A program made the translations under genes and the position numbers. 64,000 nucleotides of DNA from Cephalotrichum gorgonifer (taxonomy: Eukaryota > Ascomycota > Sordariomycetes > Microascales > Microascaceae), in contig ONZQ02000004.1 in the NCBI GenBank assembly GCA_900312665.1, positions 2,200,693 to 2,264,692 of the forward strand, in the 5' to 3' direction. The notes below the pieces were generated by a model. It was not told the origin of the DNA. It did no database searches and worked only from the letters and a program-made list of their open reading frames with translations. Of the stretch, positions 1-13,680 are shown in pieces (positions within the stretch are counted from its first letter, which is position 1; each line of letters begins with the position of its first letter).

Positions 1-89
1 CGCGTCTACGGCTGTTTGGCGTTTATGGGGATTCTTACCTTGTTTGCGCGTGTCGATCTTCTTTAGAACTCCAGCTGACTTGACCATAG

Positions 90-363
90 TGTAATGCCAT
101 CCATCGCTCTATCCTTGATCAGTTCAAGAACGCCATCGTGTACGGGAAGTCGGTGAAGCATCAGCCCCAGCGTGTGGGTCTCTCACACGAGTTGGCGGAC
201 GAGGACATCGGTACGAACCCCCCCTTTCCACCTTCTCCCCCTCCTTGGTAGCGAGATGGGGGCCGCCCTTATCCCTACCGCATACATCTTATCCCCGTGA
301 CTGTGCACACGGACGCGACCCATTTTCTAACACCTTCTACCAGTAACCATTGTTAAGCGATAA
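90..363 (+). CDS. RBG1: DRG/Rbg1-type GTP-binding protein, C-terminal exons (partial)
   Basis: This is the 3' end of a developmentally regulated GTPase (DRG family), a ribosome-associated GTPase involved in translation. Two exons are visible: 90-210 and 344-363, ending at TAA 361-363. They encode 46 residues beginning CNAIHRSILDQFKNAIVYGK and ending DEDIVTIVKR, the TGS domain and C-terminus typical of DRG proteins (the KHQPQRVGL motif is diagnostic). The intron is 211-343 (GTACGA...ACCAG, branch TTCTAACAC near 325-333). An upstream intron ends at CATAG (89), with branch GCTGAC at 74-79. The G domain lies outside the window to the left. Rbg1 versus Rbg2 type is judged from memory of the C-terminal sequence; the family assignment is firm. 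Confidence 0.85.
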
Positions 364-1666
364 AAGTGCGGGACACATTATTTCTCCCGTCCCAGCCGCG
401 CCGCTTTCTTCCCCGAGAACAAAAAAAGGTCCAAGAGGGGGGGAAGAGTAGAATGCCAAGGAACAAACTCTCTTCCCTTCCCGAGGGGTGAGAGTGGGCT
501 GACTGAGCCCAGGACTCGGTCATGGTCCCGTTTTCTCTTCGTTTTCGTCTCTAGTATGTGACAATACCGGAGGGGGTTTCCTCATACGGAGGAGTTCGGG
601 GCTTCTCGCGCGAACGGGGGATTTAATCCGTATGGGAAAGGGGGGCGTTTCGAAGGATGAGGCGTGGGGGGGGGGAGGGCAATGGATGGATGGATGGGGG
701 ACAGCATGAAAAGGGAATCTGGGCTTGGAGATGAAAGGAGGGTGGCAAACACAAAGCGAGTGTCACGTCTCGGCAGGAACCACGGATACTCCCCGTGGAA
801 GGAAGGAAGTGGGAGGGGAGGGGAGGGGGACAGGCAAGGGACGGGCGAAGGGGGACGGACGGGCCAACACGAGGCGGCCGGCCGGATTGGGTTTCGACGG
901 GTTTATTCCTGATGGAGGGTCGGGGAAGGGGGCCCGTTGGGCATGACCGGGGCCTTGCTTTCCTTTCCCAAATATTCCCCCCCTTTTCGTTAGGCTTAGG
1001 CTATTACCGCCCTGTTCTGCTCAACTGGAAAGCACCACAAATAAAAAAAAAAGTTGAAGCAGAAAATTCTGAGATGTGACAAAGAAAACTATTAAAGCTG
1101 GAGAAAATGGAGGAAGGATTCTCCCATTCGACGGGGTCTAACCGAAGCCCCTCCTTCCCCGCCGCCCCTAGCACGGATATAGCAGGTCAGAATATTGTTC
1201 CGGGGGGGCTTGAAGTCAAAAAGCAAGGCTACCTGTTGCAACGTACTCGCACGTAGTCCTTGTACGTCGTAGATCACAGGCATAGACCCTGGTTTCCCAC
1301 CCCTGGTGCCGTCTTTCCGCGCGTGCGACTCGCGACGCGCCTCTTGTGGCTTACCCTGGCTGGCTACTACACTACGTACGCACGGCGGAAACCTTTTCCT
1401 TCCCTTCTTCGGATCGCGGGTTTTTATATACAGGCACGAGATGAGTGTCACTGCGTACGACGCAACGGTGGAAAACCTGGTTGACGGGACCTGCGGTGGG
1501 ATTCGGGGGGTGCCCGGCCAGGGGCAGGGGGGTGTCAATGGTCTGGCTATTAGTTAGGCGTCCGGCCTCTTTTCGGAGAGGGCGTCCATGGCCCTCGGAG
1601 GGATCGGGAGATTGTTGGTTTTCTTCGATGTGACATGAGGGAACACGGGGCTCAGTACTGGGAAGC

Positions 1667-1690
1667 GGTGGTGGTGGTGGTGGTGGTGGT
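1667..1690. repeat. (GGT)8 microsatellite
   Basis: There are eight uninterrupted GGT units in a non-coding stretch. No gene context is evident. Confidence 0.9.
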
Positions 1691-4600
1691 AGCTACTTCT
1701 GGGTCCGAAAAGAGAAAAGAGAAAGTCAGTGTTTGTGAGAAGAGTAGCAGAGGGGATCTTCGTCTGGAGGGTATAATTGTGATTCCCGAACGAAGCCGTG
1801 CAGGGGAGAGCGCGTCAAGCATCCCTATGGGGAGGATCGATGTGTGGGCTGGTCTGTGTTAGCGGAGAAATATGGGACAACAGGTATTACTAGTTACGGG
1901 GCACGAGATAAGGCAAAAAATCTGCAAGGGATCAAGATCGAAATGCAGGACCCCGATCCCCCACCCGCTAAAAGGCGAGCCCAGTGGGCAGATGAGATGA
2001 AGCCCCAGTGCCAATGTCACCATGGCCTCGAGTCCACTTCTTGGACCAGGGGGGAGGAGGCAAACGAGCACAGAGCCAGGTTATTAGCAAGTGGAAGACC
2101 GGGGAATTTGTCCGCTAGCGGTCACGCGGCGGAGAAAGAGACCGGCCGATCCTGCTAGTGTACCGTTAAACGAGCATCAGTAGTTAGCAATCACCCGCAC
2201 TTGTATAGATACTCGAGAACAATAATGACCAGGGGCCCTCTCTCGGCCATCAACGGCGCGAGTGCAATTACAGGGAAAAGAGAAGGAGGCTGAATGTCCC
2301 GAAGGCTGAGTTGGCGGGGGGAACCCTGTCTTCCTCTCCTTCCTCCTTGAACAAAAGTAGCTTCGTCCGTGGACTCGCGCCCTCGTAAAGTACTAGACGG
2401 GGGGGGATCACACCCTTGTCAGAAATGGCAGAAAAACTCGTTCCCTCTCTCCTTCTCCTGCCGTCCTTCTAAAAGCAAAGAGCATCGAAGGAAAAGGGAA
2501 AGAAGAAACAAGAAGAGACGGGGGCGTCCGACGATCGGAAGAACGCCGGGATGGGGTTTGGGAATTCGTGTACGAGTAGAGTCTCCTTTGATTTTATTGT
2601 TCCTTCTTCCTTTCCGGTGTATTAGTCCGACGGTGTTCCCACGGCGGACTTCGAGAGGCCCGGGCACTCCGCCGCGTCCTCGTTGGTTGGTGGATGAAGG
2701 GAGCCACTTAATACTTCCCTCGCGTTTCGGGTCTAGGCGTGGCTTGCTCGTTCCTAGCTGGACCAAATACGACGACCAAATATTAATGATACCCCAGAGG
2801 AAAGTTTGTCAAGACCATGTCATTGTACAACTTCCTATCCACCACCGACACGGATAACGCCCTGTCTTCATAGGAGGCGTGGGAACAAAAATTTGGACCA
2901 CCGCCGGGCGAGAATCCTCATCTCCCCTTTTCGCGCTCCCCGACTTCCACATACTTTCAAGTACTGGTACCCTTCTCCTTGGCCGACTGGGGTGAAGAAG
3001 TGGGCGGAAGTGGGCTCCTAACCTGGACGAGAGAATCGTGGTTGCCGAGAGGCTCATGGCGATCATAACGGAAACGGGGGTTCGCGACTAATAGGACTAC
3101 TCGTATTGCCATACTCACCTATGTTATAATATGTAAACCGCAAACCTGTAGTATCGTAAGTATTTTCGACATGCGGCGCACCATCCACCTTCCAAGGCTT
3201 GCGGTTCCCGCACGTGTACGCGCACGAGTATTTCCCCTGACTAGTCGAAGCCTAGTTAGGGGCCGATACAGACGCGCCGGCGCCTCGCGTTGACCGGTCC
3301 GGGAAATATTCCCGAGAGGCGTCGGGTCTAGCCTCGTGGAGACGACGAGAGCGGGATTACAGTTCGTGCCGGCGATGATCTCCCGTAGCATGGCGGCATG
3401 AGATGACGGGCTAGCCCTTCTATCGTGTGATCGCCTCGCGTCTCGCCCAACTTGCCCAGCCAGCCATCCATTCGAGTTCGTCTCGTCCACGCTTACATGA
3501 AGCTGAGGACCCTGATTTGTGGATCTTACGAGTATACCCTGCTGCCACGAGTACCCTCCCTGGAACTTGGGGTCTGCGGGGTTGGAGAGGGGGGTCTTAC
3601 TCGGACTTGTATGTGCTCGGAGGAACCAGGGCAAGGGGAGATATCAGAGCTCCCACAGAGCGGCGGCTTCGAGACATGTTAGTCGCGTCGCTGCAGCGCA
3701 AGTGGGGCCCGCCCCAGTTGGTTTCCCACCTCTGGCGCCGAGCTTGCATCCTCGTATTTGCTCGTTTGTTACCCCAGACAGCCCTGGGAGAAACGTCAGA
3801 GGGGAGAGGCAACAGGACATACGTACGGAGGACGTAGGACATCAAAGACCATTGCCGATATTCCCTCTTCGTCCTATGTGCTATTTCCATGGTTGTACTG
3901 ACCATGTTGTATCCTGCAACATGACAAGGCTCGTTTTAATTTACGCGGGCCCACCCCGCCCTGTCTGTCATGCGAGCGAGCCTCACAATTGCACTGTCGG
4001 TCCCGGCCTGCATTGCCGGGCCTCCTCTCATGCGGCCATGTTGGACGTCGGGTTTGAGGCAACCGTACCCGTCATTTTACCTCCTCTCCCCCTCCCCCTT
4101 CTCTTTCCCATCCATACCCGGATGACGCTGCGTTGGGTTTGATGTAAGGCGCCTAGGCTGTGGCCCGTTCGGCGGCCGCCATGTAGCCGCGGCACGTTTG
4201 CTGCGTCCAGCAACCTTCTTTCAAGCATAGAACCACCCCCTGAAGGGACGAGGACGGCGGACCGCCTGGAGCCTGGAGCCTGAATGGGGTTCTAGGTTAT
4301 GACGGGTAACCTGCCAGAGCCAGGTCGCCGAGTCCAAAGAGGTTGGAAAGCATCCCCCCGGCGCTAAACCGAGTCGTCTTTTCCTAATCTAGATCGGCCA
4401 ATTAGTAGCAACGATTATACGCCGCCTTGAGTGATTCGTAGAAAAAGTTGCTTCAATAAACAATGCACACAAAGTGCTTGCCCTCCTTGTGAATGTCCAA
4501 AACAGGGTTGCATGGACAAGGTAATGCGAGGGCTCATAGGGCCAAGGGGGTAGGGGAGCGGGGAGGGGATTGTAGACAAGGGGGCGGGAGAGGGGGCAAG

Positions 4601-7600
4601 ATGTCGAGAGAACGTGAGATGAAATCACCCAAACAAAGGATGGCGGGGAAACGGACCAAGCTTTTCCTCACCTTCCATGTACTAGTACTCGCTCGCACAA
4701 GCAAGTCCAAGAACGAAACATGACCAGATCCACAATAAGACCATCCCGTTCGGGATGGCACCTCCAGCAGCGGAGGCTAAAGTAGTGTCGGAGACCATCC
4801 CATGACGAGCGAAGAAATTGAAAATGACGAAGAAAAAAACAAAACGGGGCTAGGGTCAGCGGGATCCTCCGCTCTCTAGCGTGAGGACTCGCCAAAATGA
4901 GATAGACTGTAACAGAAGTCTCGATGATCATCCTGTCTTTGGATGAAGGCCAGGAAGAAGAACACCAATCCCCAACTGTGCCAAGGCGTCCTAGCCCAGG
5001 AAGGAAAGGGTGGGAAGTCAAAAAGACGAACTAGAGATGAGGATACGAAGGACCTCCCGTCGCACTCGTACTCGTACAAGTAAGTCTCCAAGGTCAATCA
5101 CAGCTTCTTCACCTCCTCCTTCTTCCCCACCCCCCCCCCTTTTCACCCGAGAGAGAAAAGAGCTCGTTTATCTCTCTCGGACCAACTCTTGACCGCTGTT
5201 GTTCGTTCTTCCCGGTCCCCACCTCCCTTGTATAGGTACTTCCCCACGCCGGCGCTTAGCTGCTGCACACTCCCCCCTCTCTCCCTCAACCACCCCCTCC
5301 AATCTGCCCCCACCCCCCTTCACAGTTCTCGTAACCCTGGACCAATTCAAACACAGCACTGGCTCGGATGAATAGTACAAGTACTCCGTACACGGGGGAT
5401 CCCATCTGCATCAGAGCATCCGTGCATCTCTGCAGCTTGCCTTAACATGGAAAGGGAATTAAAGTGGGACTGGTGTGGGGATGGATTTCTCACATCCAGC
5501 TTTAACAGCCCGTAAGGACTTTGGAGTACTGAGTAGAACGCGATGGAACTCATGGAGGGTTTTCTCTGGCAGAGTGGCGGTGAACAAGCCTGATCTTTGT
5601 CCTGCCTCGAGGTTGCTTTTTTCCCCCCTCAACTTTCGAATCGAGCCTAGTCCACCCCGCAACAGGGGTGGTGTTTCCATGTCCCATCCCAAAATCGACC
5701 GACGAACTCAACAGAGTAGTGCTCAATATGAAAGTTAATGTTGCTGTGGGGCCATGGACATGATAGAAGCTGGACCCTGAGTCCCAAGGTCGCTTTGGAG
5801 GGAAAGGGTAAAACCAGGTAGTCCTCTTAGGTAGCTTTCGGGATTATCGGCGAGCTGGTGCAATGCAAACCCCGCTCATGGCCAAGTTTGCACTCATATC
5901 CCAAACCAAATTCACACGCCCGGTTGTGGCCGACGAAACCAGTTGCTAGCCCCCCCCTTGCCGTTTCTTAGCTTCCGCATCCACTACCCACCGGCGCTCA
6001 GCATCCGGACAACCTGACAGGAGGGGGCCTAGACTGTAAGGCGGAGCCTCGCCGAGGAGCCAGGTTGGGTGCTCCCCTGGGCTGTCCTGCCCCGTCCCAT
6101 ACGCCACGTTCCTCCCGTGTTCCACGGATTGTTTGCTATAGCTGCTGCCTCCGATAACGGAAATCAAATATCATCGATGGCGCCGCGGATGTCTGGGCAC
6201 GTTATGGGCACGGACATCGACCGCCCTTGCCCACTTGCTCTCCGAAGGCGAGGGCACAGATTTGAGGTTCGCATCTGGCGTCATGAATACGAGTAAAAGA
6301 CAAGCCCCCACTTGGCATACATGCTAAGAGAGCAAGCGTGAAGGAAGCCATCCAAGCCGTCAACCGCCCAGATCTCCGTATGATGCTTGTAACTCTGGTC
6401 TTGCCCAGCACATCGGAGAGCGTCGTCGTCAAGAGCCAAGGGCCTGACGATGACATTCAGCCTCGAGGATTCATCCCATATGTGACGCTACGCCGCATAT
6501 GGTTGGCATAATCCTCTTACTCGTGCAAGAGTCCTTCGGCCGGGCGAGGGCAGTGCTTTCCGTCCTGGCGCTAAGAAGAGCAGAAAGGTACCGAACCATA
6601 GACTCCTCGACTGGCGGACTCGAACTCGTCCAATGATCTCCAGTTTAGCCTTCCACGAATCTCGATCCACCGACGAAGTGATATCTAGGTAATACCTTGA
6701 GATGGGAGACCATTGCCCGTTCAGGACTTTGTACCTCGTCCGCGCCCGCTAGGCTAGTGACATGCCACCTCGATTGGTGAAGCAAACGGGCGTTAGTGGC
6801 CCTTGACCTATTCAGGAGTCTTATTTCCGATCGCGGCCTTGTGTCTGTGATCCATACATCCATACGAAGAGATGCCGGCCTTGACTCCTGAAGAATAGAT
6901 TCGTCTTGAGTTGACACCCCCCTTCTCCTTCCTTCCTTCCCCCAAACCGATTACCAGCCTCAGGTCCGAATTGGTGAAGGGTGAGACTGGATATCCTTCG
7001 AATCGAGCTGCTGGCCAGGGGGTGGGTGGGTGTGCCGAACCGAACCCCGCCCTCATCGTCACTTATGATGTACCTCTCCCTAGTCATGTGGACAAGGGGA
7101 AGCCTGAGGATCGCCGGCCATGGCGCCGCCCAGGTTTAATTCTCTAGTACCCTGGTGGATGGCCCCACAACGGGAGTGCGCGGCTGCTTCTGTGGAGATG
7201 AACGAGGACAGTTGGCCTATATTAGGATGAGTACCGAGGACGACATCGTCATCTCGAGTGGATTTCTCTGCGAGATTGACAAGGGGGATGCCAGGGAGCC
7301 CCCCAAACGAGCACGTGTACCTCGATCGGATGACTGCACAGGTGAAGGATGATATCAGAGTGGCGGCAGCTCCACTCATCGTTCTCGATGTTGGCGACGA
7401 GGTTGATAACGACGGGCTGTTCCGGTCTGATTACCGCACCCCCCTCGACCACGATGGGGAGGACGCGGGGCAAGTTGTACTCCGTCTTATGAGAGGATAA
7501 GATATCGTCGAGGGCTGGCCTTGGCGGATACGGGGATTCTTCCTTAACCGCATTTATCGCGATCTTTCCTTGGGATGAACGCGGCGGTGTCACAAGATCC

Positions 7601-8495
7601 ATGGATGATGCTGCTGATGAGCACCATCAATCTTGATAGCGGGGCTACCAGTTGCCATGACCTTAAGCAATGTGGGGTCACCCCTTAACATCCAATCATG
7701 AATATCAGTGCTCTCCGATTATTACCCAATAAGAGGTTAGAATGCCGTCTTCGAGTTCTAATTGGATGGAAAGAGGTTGCCTTCACTTGGTGGAAGGTGA
7801 GGGGAAGAGGCTTAGAGCGACCGACAACAAAAGGACCGTCTGTCAGGTAGTGATGATCGCAAGAAGCCATCCGGCAACACCTTCCCTCGCGCCTTCCGTC
7901 GCCGGCCACAGGCCGCTTGCTGCGAGTCCCGAAGCTCTTTCCTGAGTTTATGCGAGGCATCGTACGAGTACGAAGCTAGCGGGTGACACTACTCTAAGAA
8001 CTCAGCTTCGGCTGATACAGGGTACAAGCGTGCAAGTGAACTACAGGGATGACGAGTACTTATTACTACATGTCAAACGGCTACGGGCACTACGAAGGAC
8101 AGGACTTCGCGGGAGATTCGGCAGGAGTTGAGTGGGGGCGGGGACACCTGAGCAAGACTATTACAAGTATGATCCTTCCCCCCCCCCTGTCCATTATCAC
8201 GGAAGGAACAACTAAGGTTATTGGCCCCCCGAGTACAAGTAACCTGTGTGGTCCTGCTACTTCCGATAACATCGGGCGGGGTGTTGCTGAGACCGGCGTG
8301 GACTTCCTTGGCAGTGCTGAATGCTCCTACTCTTACTCGTGCCCTCCCTGTCTGTTCGGATACCATCTTCCTCCTCTTCAGCTAAAATACGGCGACTTTC
8401 CTCAGCAGGAATGGGGAGTGATTGATGAACATTCGTGGCAGTTACCTGGTTGGTAAGCAGGGCAAGAGGCGGATGTGTGGACAGGGTATTACAAG

Positions 8496-8520
8496 TACGG
8501 GGTACGGGGTACAGGGTACG
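8496..8520. repeat. Imperfect tandem of GGGGTAC-like units
   Basis: Three to four imperfect heptamer units (GGGGTAC, GGGGTAC, AGGGTAC) directly follow a TTACAAGTAC motif at 8489-8498. The region is non-coding. Confidence 0.7.
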
Positions 8521-11500
8521 AAGCAGGAGCGCCCCTTGCATTCAAGCATGAGGGCGCGGGCCGTTGTGCGGCCTGGACTTGCAGGGAAGTAACCGAGAGA
8601 AGACCCAACTAGCGCACTTTAGCGGATTCTCACCAGTTCAGGGTAGCATGCAGTGGTACTGCATCGGTACACAGGGACGAGGTGACGGGCGGATTTTGTA
8701 CCGCACTTGAGCATGGCCGACGGTTCCTTCCGCCATCAGGGAAAGCATCCTCCGCTCCATTCTCTTGACAAGAGGAAGGGCCTGCGAGAGTTATGTAGCA
8801 TATGCTGTTCCGGGTAGACCTGAGCCCCCACGAGTATTGGAGAACGGGTCTTACATTAATGCGTAAGGTCGTCTTGTACCCCGAACGAGGTTGGCCGAAC
8901 CACTGGGCCGTGGTGAAGTCCGAATAGTGGAACTAAACCCACCTCTTCAATGGGTAGGTTTCATGGTTCCTATACTTAAATCTTCACTAACAATTGTGGC
9001 CGATGCGTCTTAGAACTGCATATCTCATCGCGTTAACGTGAGATTCACCTGTCGGGACCGCCCCTCGGTGTCCCCTCGGAACTCACGGCGCTGATACTGA
9101 GGACAGGCTCGCTCTGATGCATCCAGTTCTCTTTGCGGTTTGTTTGGTTAGACTTCCTCTCCCCTCATTCGGACCATTTGACCAACTGAGTGATGCGATC
9201 AAGTACAAAGTAGGGCACGAAGGAAATCGCCTTCCCTGATACGGCTATGGAATATCAGGTAGTTATGCCCTTTCGGGAACTGGATGGAGCATGAGTATTC
9301 GAATAATTCCTGATTGGGGAACGTAGAAAAGGCCTATGCGCAGCCATCGGAGACCATCTATCCAAGTGTGTAACCGAAATGCAACATCACCGATATCTCC
9401 CCAATGACGGGACGAATCGGGAAAGTACAACCAGCAGAACAGAGGGCATCGGATGCAAGAATTTGACATTGGGGTCTGAGTGCTGCTCCGTACCCGAGCG
9501 CGAATTAACAACCTACCTGCCACTGCTCCGTATGTACCACTACTCGTAATTCGCGATGGCATAGTGAAGCTATCGATCTTCTCTCATTGGCCGTTATCGA
9601 TATGATACGCCCCTTTGTTAAGGTACTTGTAGTAGCGAACTGCCGTTGTTGCTTTTTGTCTTCGAGGACTTCGTTGCTTCTTCCTTTGTTTTTCTCTTTC
9701 ATTTTTTTTTTCGAGTCCTCCCGCGTCCTTCATACTTACTTGTACCAAAACGTGCGGGATCGCCAAAGATGAACCCCCCCTGTAGGGAAGGCGCTCGCTG
9801 ACAATCTGCTCGTAATTGTACAAGTACTCCTCATAAGGTCGTCCTCAGCCGACAATAACATAGTAACCCTGAAGGTTGTACTGCTACAATATCACACATA
9901 TCCACCGGAACACTCCGCGTAGAGGAATAGAATACACTCTATCTCGAACTGTGACTCCGAGGGTATGCTTGTAACGGAGGCGACTCGGTTCTCCCTCCTG
10001 CCTGCCGGCGAGCCGAGAGACCATGGTCAGCATTGGTTGGTATTACTCGAACGGACGATGATGGCTCTTTCCCTGGTTAATAAGGGTTTTCAGCACCTGA
10101 CATCCGGTACCTGCCCCCGTCTTCGTAATCACAAGTGGTAGACCAGCCCGCCCCCCTCCTTCACCGTCAGAGCTTCATCCGCGATTGGACAGCGCGAAGC
10201 ATGAGTGTGAAGGAAGGCACAGGGCGAGCAAGCTGGGATCTGATCAAAGATCGCGAGTGTCCCCGTCATCATGCAGGCAGGCCCACCTCCAAGCACTAAT
10301 GTCGCGGGGGTACTGTCCATGTCCACTCTAGGCTCCAAGACAAGGCAAGGTAGTGACAGGGCAGCAGCGGGGATGGCTCGCTCAGACTGCGAGTCCCTGC
10401 GCACCCCTGTCCCGGCTCTTGCTATCGTTGGCCGTCGTCGACTCATGCTTAGCCTACCATGTAGTCTCAATACGTCCTGCCTCCACTCTGGCCCTGGCTG
10501 CCCAATCTCTGGCCACGCTCTTGGTCCCTGCGCTCGCCTCGAGCCCCCCAATCGCCTTGGTGATAGAATACTACCCTTCCTGTCAGCAAGTGGCCCAAAC
10601 AGGGCACTAGGCACACCCCCTTCTCGACCCCCCGCCAGGATGGTGCAGAAGTGGAGTGGAGAAGGGGCACCCAGGCCCGCGCGGACCAGGAAAGTAACGG
10701 GTACAAGCCGGCAGGCGTGGGATACCTCCTCTCCAGTTCTCCCCTTTGCGCGAGGCGGAGGGACATGTCGATGGGCGAGGACAATGCGATGCACACTATA
10801 ATATCTTCGCCATGCTCCCCATAATGCCATGCCTTCCAGAGATGCCCTATATGTGCGTGTGCCCCTTCAATACATCCCACCCACCCACCCACCTATGCTA
10901 GGTTAAAACGGCCTCTTGTCGATGTACCCTTTTCGCAGGTAGCCGGGGTGGCATCGCGTTCCGCCGCCAACCATTGTCTCTTTTTTACAAAGACCTGGTA
11001 CAACCCGGATCCTCTGCGACTAATCTTTGCCTCGACGACCCAACTCTGCATCGCGAGGCGCCTGCTTTGCAGCTTGCAGTCCATCATTTTTCCCAACCGG
11101 GCCAGCCCAGTCCCTCTTTGGAACCTCCCCAGACGCACCTATGTTTGCTTCTGGCGGGGAAATATCCGGTACTTGTGTCTGTTGACTTCCTTCATACGTT
11201 GACACCGATTCGACTTGGCGTCCACTCCTTCCGTCCTTGTTCTACCAGCGGACATCTCGGAGCGCAAACTCCCCATCGACCGACCCGCAACAAGAGGCAG
11301 AAGAGAAGGAGTGAGTTTCCAGGAACATTTGCTCGGGAAGGAGAGTGGCCTCTATCCGGCCCCCTTGCGACGAATTAACATAGAACAACCGCCCGCTCCC
11401 GAAGTCACACTCTGGAGTCTATACACCCTCATCGTGCAACCCATCTTTCATCGCCCACCAAGGGCAAATGCTCTGCTCTAACGCATTCATTCACCCCTTG

Positions 11501-11884
11501 CGTACTGTCATCTGAGGCGCTTATCATCTCCGAAAACCATCTCATTTCCCCGGACGCTTCGGCCTAACCCCCGCCCTCCTGGGTAGGAATCGCTGGTTTC
11601 GAAGCCACTTCGAACAAGGGTACTTCTCATCCTGTCCCGGAGCTGGAGCTGGAGATCTGACATGCAAGCCGGTTGAGAACTCTTGGGTATTACAACTTTC
11701 CACCGCCTACACGCCCTGTTGAGGGTATAATCGCCTCGCCCACCGGCTCCTAAAGACACTCACAAGACGACACTGTGGAAAGGGAGGAAAGCTGGAACAG
11801 AACATCACAGAAAGCGCCATCGCTACGGATTAGAGTCATCCAGCACACGGTCCGCCCGGTCAATAGGTATCATATGCTCACACA

Positions 11885-13680
11885 ATGCATAACACGATGA
11901 TTGGCACTTCGGGGATGGACCACGAACCTCACCCTGCCCATGACCACTCTCCGTATGGGACCAACTCGGAGTGGGTAGATGGAGGCTTTCATTACATCCC
12001 CACTCCATTGCAGTCGGACTCCCTCGGCAGGACCACGGCGCCGTCAACGACAATCCATCCGCAGCCGCTCTCTGCCTCTCCGTCGTCGTCGCAGCAGCAC
12101 TCGCATCACCCCCAGCCCCCCATGGTGATACTGCCATCGTACTCGTGGCCCAGCATGTTCACGAATCCTGTCACCTATCCAGCGCCCCCTTTGCCCGTGC
12201 CAGCCGTTGCCCCCCCTCCTCCTCCCCCACCCGCAAAGCCACCGAGGGCGAACACTTCGACTCCCCGGAGAACGTTGACGGATGAGGACCGGCGAGAGAT
12301 GTGTCTCTACAACGAGAAGCACCCCGGGGTAAAGCAGATGGACATAGGCAAGATGTTTGGTGTGGAGCGCAGGTATGTCCATCCGAACTTGCGGCCTCTT
12401 ACTCTCCCCCAAGTGTGGATTGAGCAAAATCTAACCTCAGTGTCTCTTTTAGCACCGTGTCCAAGGTCTTGCGCCATAAGGATAAGTTCCTTAATCAAGA
12501 GGATAATAGAAGCGACTCCGTGGCCAAACGAACTAAAGGAAAGCTGCCCGACATAGAGCGGGCGCTGGCGGCATGGGCCCGTAAAACGCAACAGGCCGGG
12601 AGAGAACTAACGGATGGGGAAATCTGGGAAAAGGTTCGGCACTTTGGGCACGGCGTCAATGGTATTGAACACGTCCAGAAGCTTGGTGATCCCTGGCTAG
12701 AAAAGTTTAAGAAGAAGCACGGAATCGGCCACACGAGGGCTTCGAGGAGAGCATCCGAAACGAGCGTATCGACCGACATCAAGTTATCGATGAGCACCCC
12801 GCCTCTGCTGCACTCCCAACACTCCCAGCACTCCAGCCGAATATCTCCCGCATCGCCGACTGTTCAGGCGTCTCCACTCTCTGGAACACGAAGTGACGAC
12901 GAACTGAAGGACGGCGGCATGTCCAGTTTCAATAGATTCAGGACCGACATGTTCAACCCAGGAAACAACCAAAGTACAACGTCTCCATCCAGTGCCTTGA
13001 CGGACGCGGGGACTTCCTCTTTTTCTGGGAGCGCAGTGAGCCCGACCGGGCCCTTTGCCTTCTCCCCGGATTCTAATGTCGGCGGCTTCCTGGCCGACCA
13101 ACGGCACTTTCACCCGGGACCGGAGACGAGCTACCACAGACCAAGGAGCCTGACGTTCCCGACCTTGGACATTGAATTCTTGAACCAGGATCAGACTGCA
13201 AATCTGGAACCAACAACTCCAAAGTACCCCGTCTCATCGACCGCTCCTTCGTCCGCATTGGAGTCACCTGCCCGCGAGCTTGATGCGCGACATTATGCAC
13301 TGAACTCAGTGGTGGTTTCTTCATCCCCGCAGCTTGATCATAGCAACAGCAATGGGAACCTCGCGGCTGCTGCCAAGGCATCTCACATTCCCAGCCCGGC
13401 TACCTCGATGATGCCACCTCCTATCTCGCCGACTATTGAAGACGCACGCCGGGGGTTAGACCTTGCCCTCAGCTATGTGCAGAGATCTGCTTCCCGATAC
13501 GACGAGGACGATTTGATGGCCGTCCTCCGGTTCTTTGAGAACGTTGGCCTCCGGCAATACACCAAGGCGCCTGGATCGTCGATCCATCCAATGAGCGGAC
13601 TCAGCCGGATTCCGGAGGGGGGCGAGGTGGAGATGGGGAATGCACCGGCACCGGCCAAATTGGAGACAATGATGGCGTAG
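11885..13680 (+). CDS. CENP-B/Tc5-type HTH DNA-binding protein
   Basis: Two exons, 11885-12372 and 12453-13680, encode 571 residues. The 80-nt intron is GTATGT...TTTTAG with branch CTAAC at 12431. Splicing restores VERRSTVSKVLRHKDKFL, completing the first helix-turn-helix. Residues about 127-175 form a CENP-B N-terminal HTH (LTDEDRREMCLYNEKHPGVK, then KMFGVERRSTVSKVLRHK). Residues about 194-254 form the second CENPB-type/Tc5 DNA-binding domain (DIERALAAWARKTQQAG through DPWLEKFKKKHGI). The N-terminus is H/S/P-rich with a polyproline run near 110; residues 265-480 are S/T/P-rich and probably disordered. A conserved-looking C-terminal block (about 490-540) contains RFFENVGLRQYTK. No DDE transposase catalytic domain is present, so this is a domesticated DNA-binding protein and not an active element. 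Likely a nuclear transcription or chromatin factor; its targets are unknown. Confidence 0.88.

Larger units (their letters stand above)
364..11884. other. 11.5-kb stretch with no supportable gene
   Basis: After the DRG stop I find no reading frame with recognisable domains. The longest frames (10129-10830 minus, 233 codons; 3519-4142 plus, 207 codons; 1092-1538 minus, 148 codons) show no family motif and are rich in R/P/S/G, as expected of random frames in mid-GC DNA. The stretch holds a (GGT)8 run, G- and C-homopolymer runs, tandem GGGGTAC units near 8496-8520, and many copies of a TACAAGTA / TACGAGTA motif. No tRNA with a canonical B box, no 5S rRNA and no transposase motif were seen. Multi-exon genes with short exons or non-coding RNAs could still hide here. 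Confidence 0.5.

Noticed and set aside
6600..6670. tRNA-like stretch with GAGTTCGAGTCC on the minus strand
   Set aside because: The T-stem does not pair properly and no acceptor or D-arm can be drawn. No other canonical B box was found in the window.
10129..10830. 233-codon frame on the minus strand
   Set aside because: R/P/A/G-rich with no domain, and overlapped by equally long frames on the other strand (10271-10801). It behaves as a chance frame.
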